Part shown: in pieces, positions 1-9,620 of the stretch
Layout: each line of letters starts with the position of its first letter
Numbering within the stretch: the first letter of the stretch is position 1
Notes under the pieces: model-generated
The model's database searches: none
Told to the model about the DNA's origin: nothing
The model's input: the letters and a program-made list of their open reading frames with translations, nothing else
Program-made: the position numbers and the translations under genes
Source: Paraspadella gotoi
Lineage: Eukaryota > Chaetognatha
Assembly (NCBI GenBank): GCA_051294375.1
Contig: CM119266.1
Coordinates: 13,038,924-13,102,923 of the forward strand
Length of the DNA stretch: 64,000 nucleotides
Direction of reading: 5' to 3'

Positions 1-467
1 AGTCCGGAGAAACGCGTCCCAAGATGTTCGCCTCGACGCTTTCGTCGACAACCCCGAACAAAAAAGTCCTTCTCTTCCCCTTTCCATCGCCAACGGAGAA
101 TATTTCTGTCAAAGTTTTCTCAACTCATTGGCGAAGACATGAAATATTCATTCGTCGGATTGGGAGGGAAGGGCGGGGGGAAGAGTCGACTGGGGGAGGG
201 AAGAATAGTGGGAAGGGATAAAAATAACAAGGAGAAAACTGAACCGGCAGAGGGCGGTAGAGGATTGAAAAAAATTCTAGAAGGGGGGGAAAAAAAATCT
301 GGGAAAGAGAGGAAAAAAAATAAAATCCGGTCCAAAAAATAACCCCCAAAAAACTGGAGAGGAAAAAAAAAGACCAATAAGCGAATTGCCGATTGCACAA
401 ATATCGTGGTTGACGTTGATTGCTCTGGATTTCTGGTTTTAGGTGGTGGGGGAATCAAATCGTGGGG

Positions 468-736
468 NNNNNNNNNNNNNNNNNNNNNNNNNNNNNNNNN
501 NNNNNNNNNNNNNNNNNNNNNNNNNNNNNNNNNNNNNNNNNNNNNNNNNNNNNNNNNNNNNNNNNNNNNNNNNNNNNNNNNNNNNNNNNNNNNNNNNNNN
601 NNNNNNNNNNNNNNNNNNNNNNNNNNNNNNNNNNNNNNNNNNNNNNNNNNNNNNNNNNNNNNNNNNNNNNNNNNNNNNNNNNNNNNNNNNNNNNNNNNNN
701 NNNNNNNNNNNNNNNNNNNNNNNNNNNNNNNNNNNN
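468..736. other. Assembly gap (269 N)
   Basis: Run of undetermined bases. Nothing can be said about its content. Confidence 0.99.
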
Positions 737-1085
737 GACGGGTTTTGGAAAATGACGAGTATAAAAGATTTTTTAAGCCACTGCGTTAAAAGGAGCCAAG
801 AGTGAGTTAGATGCGACGACAATTATATTTATATTTGAAATAATCGGAATTTATCTAAGTTTATTAATAACTTTTTGAATTACTTTAGAAAAATGAAATC
901 AAAGAAACAGTATGCTTAAAATGTCTCTGAGAAGACGCGTGGCCGCATATTTAAAGATTCGGCGAGACGAGAGAAATCGAGCAATAAAGCAACTCCGGAA
1001 GAGAGATACACGCCGCCGCAAACCAATGACGGGGAAAAAAGCTCAAACTGACAACCAGAGCCCAAGCGAAAAAATGGCCGAAAAA

Positions 1086-1648
1086 NNNNNNNNNNNNNNN
1101 NNNNNNNNNNNNNNNNNNNNNNNNNNNNNNNNNNNNNNNNNNNNNNNNNNNNNNNNNNNNNNNNNNNNNNNNNNNNNNNNNNNNNNNNNNNNNNNNNNNN
1201 NNNNNNNNNNNNNNNNNNNNNNNNNNNNNNNNNNNNNNNNNNNNNNNNNNNNNNNNNNNNNNNNNNNNNNNNNNNNNNNNNNNNNNNNNNNNNNNNNNNN
1301 NNNNNNNNNNNNNNNNNNNNNNNNNNNNNNNNNNNNNNNNNNNNNNNNNNNNNNNNNNNNNNNNNNNNNNNNNNNNNNNNNNNNNNNNNNNNNNNNNNNN
1401 NNNNNNNNNNNNNNNNNNNNNNNNNNNNNNNNNNNNNNNNNNNNNNNNNNNNNNNNNNNNNNNNNNNNNNNNNNNNNNNNNNNNNNNNNNNNNNNNNNNN
1501 NNNNNNNNNNNNNNNNNNNNNNNNNNNNNNNNNNNNNNNNNNNNNNNNNNNNNNNNNNNNNNNNNNNNNNNNNNNNNNNNNNNNNNNNNNNNNNNNNNNN
1601 NNNNNNNNNNNNNNNNNNNNNNNNNNNNNNNNNNNNNNNNNNNNNNNN
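1086..1648. other. Assembly gap (563 N)
   Basis: Run of undetermined bases. The right edge is a CT microsatellite, which suggests the gap stems from that repeat. Confidence 0.99.
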
Positions 1649-1755
1649 TTTCTCTCTCTCTCCTCCTCGCTCCACGTCTCGTCTCTTCTTCTCTCTCTCT
1701 TTCTCTCTTTCTCTCTTCTCTCTCTCTCGTCTCTCTCTCTCTCTCTTCTCCCTTA
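1649..1755. repeat. CT microsatellite bordering a gap
   Basis: Interrupted CT dinucleotide array directly right of the gap that ends at 1648. Confidence 0.9.
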
Positions 1756-2229
1756 CTTGCCTCACGCTTCGCTCTCCTGAGTCCCTAGGATTTTTATGAC
1801 GAACGACCCATAAACGGAATCGTTTCGTGCTAAAGGCTGCTCGGTCGCGCTCCGTCGTCCCAGACCGATCCGCGGCCGCCCGAGGTTAAAATTTACGGCG
1901 CCGATACCAGATGACCGAAAGAGAGAAAAGATAAAAAAGTTGACCGGAAGATACTGAGAGGTCCGGCCAGAGGTTCGGCCAGAGGTCTGCTCGATGTGGT
2001 GGAAGCGAGGACCGATAAAACGAACTCGATTTAAGCCAACGCGACAAACAAACGGTCCGGACGCGCGCCGGGTCCTTGACCGGCGCCGCGTGGCACCCAT
2101 AGAAGGCCGAGTCGGCCGGACGTGGATGGGCGCCGGAGCTTTTGACGGATTTCCCGGTTCCGAGAGAAAAAAAAGGGTCTTCTGTTCTTTCTGGACAGAA
2201 TATTTGGCCATCATCGTTCTTGGTCCGAA

Positions 2230-2290
2230 TTCTCTCTCTCTCTCTCTCTCCTCTCTCTCTCCTCCTCTCTCTCTCTCTCTCTCTCTCTTG
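2230..2290. repeat. CT microsatellite
   Basis: Near-pure CT dinucleotide array with two short TCC interruptions. Confidence 0.9.
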
Positions 2291-2371
2291 AAAGCGTGGA
2301 CTCGGTCGTATATTTCGTCCTCAATCAGCTTTTATGCTCGTTGCGGTGGAGCGACGGAGATTTTCGCGTCG

Positions 2372-2377
<6 letters not shown>

Positions 2378-2403
<26 letters not shown>
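2378..2403. repeat. CGT trinucleotide array
   Basis: About eight to nine tandem CGT triplets. A second array with the same unit lies at about 2760-2800. Similar arrays recur near 59843-59888 and at the edge of the gap starting at 56781. Confidence 0.9.
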
Positions 2404-2760
2404 CAGCGCCGTCGGCGCCGCCGCTTGTTTGTGTGTCTCTTTTTCGAAAGAGAAATTCGAACGTTGTTTTATGCCTCCGTTGGGAACTTGGTTCTCTTTT
2501 TTGCCTCCTCAGTTCGTTTTCGTCGTCGTCGTCGTTGTTTTTCGAGAGATAAATTGAAACTGTCATCGTCATTCTCATCCCGAAGAAACTCGACAACTTA
2601 TTTTTTTTTTTCAACTCCACTTATTTACAGATGTCTCTCCAGATAATTAAAGGCTTAGCAGATCTCTTTTCAAAGGTTTTTTTTTTTTAAAGCTCAGATT
2701 TGCTCAGTGAAGAGAAAAGTTTATAAGAATCGACGTCGTCTTGACTGTGACGTCATTGGG

Positions 2761-2795
<35 letters not shown>

Positions 2796-3249
2796 TCGTC
2801 GTCTGAGGCGATGTCGTAGTTTCATGTTCGTTTTAGAGAAAAAAAATCTCAAAACAAAAAAAAAGGAACTTTGATTAATTCGTTAGGATAGTAAAAGGAG
2901 AGATTTAGTAGGAAGGTGGGAAGAAAAGGGAATAGGGGGCAAGGGATGCTGGGGGAAATAGAAGATATAACGAGAAGAGAGGTTGTAGGGATGGAGAAGA
3001 GAGGGGAGAGAGAGAAGAAAAGAGAGAGATGGCAGAACAGAGAAAAAGGAACGGGTGCTATGCCAATCGAGGCGTTTTGGAGTTAATGAGAAGCAGGTTG
3101 GAAAAAAAAATTAAAGAAGAAAAAAAAAAGAAAAAAAAAAGGTTGGGAATCCTGTAGGCTGAGGAATGGAAAGCGAAAAGAACTAGATTGAGGGAGGGTT
3201 GGAAAAAAAAGTATGAATGGCACGGAATGAATGGATGGAGACGAGAGCG

Positions 3250-3286
3250 AAAAAAGAAAGAAAGAAAGAAAGGAAGAAAGAAAGAG

Positions 3287-3337
<51 letters not shown>

Positions 3338-3340
3338 ATG
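3250..3340. repeat. GAAA tetranucleotide array
   Basis: Tandem GAAA units of about 90 bp with a few variant units. It lies in presumed intronic DNA. Confidence 0.9.
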
Positions 3341-3947
3341 AAAAAAGACAGAAAGTATAAATAGAAAAAGAAAGAAAGGGAGAGCGAGCGATATATGCAA
3401 ACTCGATTCTTTCTCTCCTTTCTCAGTTCCTTTATTCCCGCCTCTCCTCCCTATTCTCCCTTCCAAGGGCCCGACTCCCCAACGCCTCCCTGCCCGACAG
3501 AGAACCAAGACCAGAAGCGTCGGGCGATTCCCCCGCTCCCTCGTAGAAAAAAAAAAAAAAAAAAACCGAATAAAAAGAAATCAAGACCCCGTCTATAAAA
3601 AACATGGAAAAAAACATAAACACTCCCTCAGAAGAAAATTATGGCGAAAAAATCGAGCCGAAATTCCCCATCGCGCGACGAGAGAGAAGAATAAAACATC
3701 ATGACCCGATGATAAAGACGACGACGATGACGACGACGACGAAAAAACGTCGAAACGATTATCAGAGCCATCGTTTTTAATGATAAAACATTCGGTTAAC
3801 AAAATAGAGCGGGGTCGTTGTTGTTGTTGTCGTCGTCGCTTGTTGCTCCAAGCACGCGACCTCAATTATCGCGCGTTACGACGACTGAAAATTATGTGCC
3901 AGTCGAGAAAGAGAGAAGCAAAACAAAGCAGAGAGCAGAGACCCGGC

Positions 3948-4060
3948 GGGAGAGAGAAAAGAGAGAGATAGAGAGAGAGAGGAAGAAGAGAGAGAAGAGA
4001 GAGAGAAGAGAGAGAGAGAGACGAGAGAGGAGAGATGAGAGAAGAGAGAGAGAGTCGCGA
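3948..4060. repeat. GA-rich microsatellite
   Basis: Interrupted GA dinucleotide array. Long apparent reading frames through it are compositional. Confidence 0.85.
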
Positions 4061-4666
4061 ACCGGTGAAAGGGAAAAGAAGAAATTTCCTAGAAATGGAA
4101 AAGTCTGCTTTTGAATGAAAGTTTGAAACTGTGAATAATTGCGACCGAGAAAAATAAGGGGAAAAAAGCGAGGCGGCTCCGGAGGCGTGACGTTTTGGCG
4201 GACGGCGGCCGTGGCGGTGGCGGCGGCGGGGGGGTGGACGAACGACGAACCGACCAACGAAATGGCGGAAAAAACCTGGAATAATTTTTTCTTTAGGTTT
4301 TCGATTTTTTTTTCTTTTTTTTAAAAAGCGAAACAGGTGGAGCGCAACAAGGCGAAAAATGGAGGAACTGTTTGCGTCTATTTTTGACGCTCGACGAAAT
4401 GAACGATGTTTCTCTTTTTTTTTCGGTTTTTAGCTTTTTTTTTTTGTTCGCGGGAAAAATGGTTGATGCAGTAAGGATTTTTTTTTTTTTATCGAAACGA
4501 GCAAACATTTTTTTTGGAGAAAAATATACTAAGGTTCAAAGACATCATTTATCATCTTCTTACACCACAAAAGTACGACTTTGTTAGATAGTTAAGAAAT
4601 TTTTTTTCAAATCTTTTCATTCATTTATTTTTAAAAATGACTAATTTATTATTCATCCAAACTCAC

Positions 4667-5321
4667 CTTCCAACTCGACGACCTTCCCCGCTTTCTTCAA
4701 GGCGCGGACGGCCTCGTCGTGAGTGGCGTCCCTCAGATCCTCCGCGTTGACGGAGAGGATGGCGTCGCCGACGTAGAGTTTCTCCGTCAAGTCGGCCGCC
4801 ATCCCCTTGAAGATCTTGGAGATGAGGATGGGCATCTTGTTCTCTTTCCCGCCTTTGATGGAAATGCCGAGGCCGTTGGCGTCTTGCTTCACCACGCGGA
4901 CGACTCGCTTCTGTCCGGCCAGATTCTCCGGCACCAGCGGATAGGCGCCGGAAGCGACGGAGGCGGCGTCGGCGGCCGAGTTGGCGGCGTCGCCGGCGTC
5001 GGGCGGCGGCGAGGCGGAGGAGGCGGTGATGGCGGTGGTGGAGACGCCGGGCCCGCCGCCGTTGGAGACGGAGCCGGAGGAGGTGGGGTGGTGGTGATGG
5101 TGCTGGGGTAATCCATTGGGGGCGTTCGAGGGGGTGTCGGGGGCGAGGGAGAGGGGCGTGGCGGCGGCGGAGGCGCCGTCAGGGTCCGGAAGAAGGGTAA
5201 GGGTGAGACTCTCGTCCTGCAGCTGCACCAAAACCCGGTGCCAGCGACCGCGGACGAAGACTTCCAGTTCTCCGGACTTAAGGAGCCCGAGGCTCGAATC
5301 TGCGACTCGGCTCGCCGCCAT
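4667..5321 (-). CDS. Syntrophin first coding exon (split PH + PDZ), partial gene
   Basis: Syntrophins are cytoplasmic adaptors that bind dystrophin and dystrobrevin and recruit channels and signalling proteins through a PDZ domain. Seen here: an N-terminal half PH domain (about residues 10-45), a Ser/Pro/Ala-rich insert with a His run, then a PDZ domain with the carboxylate-binding loop GLGI followed by [20 protein letters not shown], very close to alpha and beta syntrophins. The exon ends at a GTGAG donor (4666-4662) just after the PDZ strand reading KVVELE, so the rest of the PH and the syntrophin-unique C-terminus lie leftward and out of view. I chose the ATG at 5321 because it has a strong context (AAGATGGCG). 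An in-frame ATG at 5378 lies next to a CCAAT box and is probably upstream of, or within, the 5' UTR. The paralog type cannot be decided from this exon. Confidence 0.93.
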
Positions 5322-5325
5322 CTTG
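5310..5325 (-). promoter_or_regulatory. YY1-type motif overlapping the syntrophin start codon
   Basis: Minus strand reads CCAAGATGGCGGCGAG. AAGATGGCGGC is both a strong translation-start context and the YY1 core common at animal TATA-less promoters. The function is inferred. Confidence 0.5.
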
Positions 5326-5355
5326 GATTGTGTTGTGATGGAGGGATGGGGAAAG

Positions 5356-5363
5356 TCACGTGA
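5356..5363. promoter_or_regulatory. Palindromic E-box TCACGTGA
   Basis: A perfect TCACGTGA lies 35-42 bp upstream of the syntrophin ATG. This is the core recognised by USF/MYC/TFE-type bHLH-ZIP factors. Its placement between the ATG and the CCAAT box supports a promoter here. Confidence 0.45.
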
Positions 5364-5380
5364 GAAGAAGGAAGACACCT

Positions 5381-5390
5381 GATTGGTTGC
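5381..5390 (-). promoter_or_regulatory. CCAAT box (NF-Y type)
   Basis: Minus strand reads GCAACCAATC, a canonical CCAAT box about 60 bp upstream of the syntrophin ATG and oriented for it. Confidence 0.5.
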
Positions 5391-6066
5391 GACGGTTTTT
5401 GGGGGATTTAGACGGGATTTAAAGGATTAAGGGGAAAATGCCGAAAGAATAAGTAGCGGAATCTCCTTCGCTTTTTCATTTAATAGGAATATCTTAGGAA
5501 AGGTCCAGCTTCAGCCCAGGATTCCCGAAAAACCTTTGCAAACTAGTTTAAGGGGTTTCCCACAGAGCGCGCTGCACGGCGGAGGTGAAACTCGTTTTTT
5601 TAAAACAAAAGATTCATCATTGAAAACTTGTTGAGGACGTGATTAGTTTGGGGTAAGCACTTTTTCGCGATGTAATTTAATAGTTTTAAAATTAGTATTG
5701 CTTATTAAAAGCATTTTTTTCAATAATCATGACAGCTTTAAACCAAAATAATTAGTCATTTATTTGGTTACTGCCCTTCTTATTCGATGGAATAGTAGAA
5801 GACAGGTTCTACGTGATTTTTATCACTCGTCGCCAGGGAAACCGGCGAAGCTGCGGTCGCGGAGATGATTGACCTTTAATTTACTATTATACGGGTTTTA
5901 TTCTTATTTCAATGAATGAAATGAACAGGAGCACAGTTCGCCTCGTCGCCTTTTTTTTATTAGAGGAGTGAAATTGAAAATGAGACGTAATACGTCTTAA
6001 CAAAACATTTCGTAAACCTGACATCAACTTAATAAAATATATTATTGAAAAAATTAAAAACGAAAA
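5391..6066. other. Divergent intergenic region between the syntrophin and PP1-docking genes
   Basis: The start codons of the two head-to-head genes are about 745 bp apart. The left part carries promoter-like motifs for the minus-strand gene. The right part is AT-rich. No open coding segment is visible. Confidence 0.6.
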
Positions 6067-9000
6067 ATGTCGCACTTGATTGGTGAAAGGCCGCTTAATC
6101 ATATCAGCCCGATCTTGAAGAGACGTTCGGCCGGGTCTTCGCCCGCAGTGAGCCGCTCGAGAGTTTCCTTCAGACTTCCGCCTCGGAAAACGTGGAAAGT
6201 GACGTCGACGACGCCGATGACGCAAGAGACGCCGGAAAACCTCTTCGTCAACATTCCGCTAAAGGGCGTCGCGCTTCCGCGGCGAGAATCGAAAAAAACT
6301 TTGCTCAAACGCCACGAAGATTTCGGAGCTCAGCCGCGATTTGAAGATTACAACTGTGAAAACGACGATGTACTGATTATAAAAGGTTGATGTTGTTGTT
6401 GAAGTTAAATTGATGTTGAAAAAAATTTTTTTTCAATCGTCATTCAAAATTTCAGATCCAGAAGCTAAAAAGAATCCTGCCACGAAAGCTCAACTCGTGA
6501 CGAAAAGACTTCCGCCTTCCCCCTGGCGTCAAAAACCTCGCGAAGAATCGTTTTCGAGAGTCAAGAGGTCAGTTTCTTAGACATATATACTCGCTAGTAT
6601 GTATTATATATTCATCAAGATGCGGACGGAACTCGCTGTATCTAATTTTCATTTAGATACTCGCACAATCCTGTTGTGGTTTTGAGTTGGGGCGACGAGA
6701 CAGGAGGCAAAAAACTGTTTCGTTCCATCACACGGAGAACGTCGGAGGTGAAGAACTTTAACCGATGTTATAATGTTATAATTTATTGAAATTAGATATT
6801 TTTATTACAGATAAATGAATCTGCTTCTCCGGGAAAATCTCTTAGGTAGGGTGGCATTATTTCAATGTCGTTTTAAAACTAAAGATGTTTTGTGTCATTG
6901 CCTTAAAAAATCTTTTCTATCATATCGCAGTAATTTTAACGCTATCCAAAGAGTAAAGACTCCTCCATCGAGCCTTTCTTCTTCGCCTCCGAAACCCAAA
7001 CCTCACCCTTTGATCGGAAGTCGTCTTTCGTCGCCGCATCGCAAATCGGGACAAGAAAGGTCGTCGACTGAAGCCAGCTCGAAGGAAAATGCCCCAGCCT
7101 CTCGCTTTGAAACCAAATCTAAATCCCCGCCAATCAAGATCGTATCATCGGATCCAATATCCTTGACTCTTTCGCCGACGCCCTTCCAAAATCCACCTCC
7201 ATCTCCAATAGACGATTCAGTCTTTCCGAAACCCACCCCTTCCCCGCCACCCCGTCTGCCTCCTTACCTTCGATCCATCGCCCCGCCTCCAGAGGCCCTG
7301 CTTCCTCGGCTGCGAACCACTCAATGCCCGCCATCTCAAAACCCTCATCACCCCAGGCAATCTCAACACTTCTCCCCCATCGAAATGGAACATCATTTGT
7401 CCAGTTCCCTCGAAGGGCTGCGACTTTTCGGCGCTGCGTTAAAGATCGCCAAATCCGGGTCGGCGTCATCCACGAGTGGCTCGTCGACGCGGAATTTCGC
7501 CCACGAGCGGCGACAAAAACTGGCGAAACCCACACCTTTGACGAGGACAAAGACAACAACGATGGCGAATGAGAAACCGATCGAATCTCTGTTGAGCAAT
7601 TGGAAGGAATTTTCATCTCTGTCGAAATCCGAAGACTATCGCGTACAATTCGTCCGATGTGGTAAATGATGTCTGAGTTTAAACTTCATTGTTTATTTTC
7701 GTTTTTAATAAGGGTTAAAATTGTATAATTTTTCAGTGAACTGGTTAATTTAGTATGGTAATGCTAAAAAATGTTATTTGTTAAGTTTTTAAAGATTGGC
7801 GTTCAGCCTTCTTTAATTCTTTTCATTTTCTCGCCCCACTCTTTCCCGCTCTTTTTGACGTAATCAACCACTCTCTCCAATTTCCATTATTCTCCACCTC
7901 CCCAACCCACTCCACAGCCCCACTCCCCTTTGACGATCCCCTCGACGTCGCCCGCGCCGACTCTCTCGTCCTCCGTCTCGTCTTTCAAATCCTGGCGCCG
8001 TCCTCCCTTCCCGCTGTGCAGTCCTGGCTGCGCGGCGCCACGCTACGCGCCAAACTCGGCGCCATCGACGACCTCTTCCGACTCGTGTACGGAGGCGAAG
8101 CGAACGAAGCGGCTACGCTGGAGACGTCGAGGGGTGTCGACGAGGCGCTGCGGAGGATGCTAGGAAGCGAACGAAAAAAGAGCGGTATAGTTTGTTTACA
8201 GTCGCGTCTGTTCGTTTGTCATGTCATTATTTCGAATCATTCACTGATAGAGAGAGAGAGAGACGTTATTGGATCTAAATTAAATTGTTTTATGTCTTAC
8301 GATCTTATGAAACCGCAATTGGGTACCTGAAAACAGACTCCGTAATTATCTGTGGCGCTTTCAACTAAATTGTTGCATGTGCTCGATATTTTTACATGAT
8401 TAATAAAAGGATGATATTCACTAAAGTTCCGGGGTCGTTGATCTCTCAGCCGGATCAACTGAGGATTAAAAAAGACTGGTTCGAGTTCCTACACATCGAC
8501 CTACAAAAGCTTGTCGTTCCGGTTCGACAAGATTCTCCTGTAAAAAAACGGTGAGTCCCGTAAATGACATGAAATCCATGAACATACATACAACTCACAT
8601 ATTTTTTGGGAAAATATTGCGGGGATTCTCTATTTGGGACCAGGATGTTTCTTGGAACACTCCCTACCGACGTGACCCTTTGCTTTTTGAACACTGTGCC
8701 AGCCTGGGCCTTGGAGAGAGCTCTCTCAAAGATACTGACCGTTTCTGGATATATCAGTTTGAAAGCAAATTGCCAACGTGGTCGCCTTGGTAACGACAGT
8801 CGCCGACCTTATTCTTGTCGCCGATTAATAATTGCGAACTTTTACGAATCCGCGGCGCCGATTGTCAACCGAGCAATACTCATCGCTTCTCTTGTGATTG
8901 TCGTTGTCCTGACGAGATACTATTATATAAGTTTTTAGCATCTTCATTAACGAAAGTCGATTCTTCCAATCGTTCCAAATTGAGACTAGAATTATTAATT

Positions 9001-9283
9001 AAGTTGATATTTATTTAGTTCAGAATACAAGCGATTGATTGTTTATTCACTTGTAACGTAAAAAACCGAAAAGGGGAAATTTTTTTCAATAATTTATTCA
9101 TGAGGGATTCTTTTGTTTTACCTGAAAAAAAAAAAAGTGACAATAAACTTTTTTAAATTTAGCGTTGTTGTCCGTAAAATTGCCACCGTGGAAGATTGCA
9201 ATGACGATCAAACGAGAAGAAATATTGTGTCCACCATCTTCGCCGGAGAATCTCCCATTATAAAAAAGACCCGCGAAGAATGA
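6067..9283 (+). CDS. PP1-docking (SILK-like/RVSF) cell-cycle-type protein, 8 exons, 599 aa
   Basis: Exons 6067-6385, 6456-6567, 6657-6747, 6811-6845, 6931-7661, 7918-8184, 8427-8550 and 9163-9283 join in one open frame of 1800 nt. All junctions are GT-AG with matching phase. Residues 15-18 (PILK) resemble the SILK motif and 32-35 (RVSF) match the RVxF motif. This pair docks protein phosphatase 1 in KNL1 and RIF1. A KEN box at about 237-239 is a typical APC/C degron. Residues about 195-330 are Pro/Ser-rich. Near residues 465-485 a Trp-Leu-Arg-Gly stretch followed by LRAK and IDDLFRL weakly recalls the RIF1 C-terminal domain, but no HEAT-repeat region is present. KNL1 MELT repeats are also absent. 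I do not recognise an orthologue. Start: first ATG in frame, although an upstream non-coding exon is possible. Confidence 0.75.
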
Positions 9284-9336
9284 AAGCTCGAGCCACTTTT
9301 AAGACTGAAGAACAATAGGTAATTGTCTAGCTTTGT

Positions 9337-9369
9337 AATAAATACTCTCTGAATTGTTTAACAAATAAA
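9337..9369 (+). terminator. Poly(A) signals of the PP1-docking gene
   Basis: AATAAA occurs at 9337-9342 and 9364-9369, 54 and 81 nt after the stop codon at 9281-9283. Confidence 0.6.
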
Positions 9370-9400
9370 AAAGTTTTCGTAATCTTTGGTAATCAACAGT

Positions 9401-9406
9401 TTTATT
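9401..9406 (-). terminator. Poly(A) signal of the zinc-finger gene
   Basis: TTTATT on plus (AATAAA on minus), about 215 nt after the stop of the convergent zinc-finger gene. Confidence 0.5.
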
Positions 9407-9620
9407 TCGGGCAATAAATCAAAGGGCTTTCAAAAAAAAAAAGACAGTCAGCCAATGAAATTAAATTAAAATTGACAAGGACTCATCCAACCCCTATTAT
9501 TATTTTTGACTGGCAAAAAAATACAACGACACGCCTAACTAGCTTTATCTTCTATTTATCGAACATCATCCGATCGAAAATCCGCAACAACCGCAGCAGC
9601 CGCTACAAACGCAGAAGCCG

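Larger units (their letters stand above)
1..4666. other. Low-complexity DNA, probable syntrophin intron 1
   Basis: I find no coding exon here. The stretch holds two N gaps (468-736 and 1086-1648), CT and GA microsatellites, CGT/GTC trinucleotide arrays near 2378-2403 and 2760-2800, a GAAA array near 3256-3338 and a GC-richer unassigned block at about 1800-2180. Because the syntrophin exon at 4667 opens leftward with a GTGAG donor and its second exon is not visible, this DNA is inferred to be intron 1. The missing exon could lie in a gap or beyond the left edge. A short basic reading frame starting near 921 runs into the second gap and has no recognisable domain. Confidence 0.5.

Noticed and set aside
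1762-2214. Open frame of 150 codons on minus
   Set aside because: Compositional, in a GC-richer block. No recognised domain, and no splice or promoter context.
2296-2646. Arg-, Ser- or Asp-rich frames over trinucleotide arrays
   Set aside because: Produced by CGT repeats in all frames.
4719-5111. Plus-strand frame of 130 codons at the syntrophin exon
   Set aside because: Antisense shadow of the GC-rich syntrophin exon. No domain.
8551-8938. Open frames of 80-110 codons after exon 7 of the PP1-docking gene
   Set aside because: They lie in intron 7. The in-phase exon 8 at 9163 completes the gene without them.
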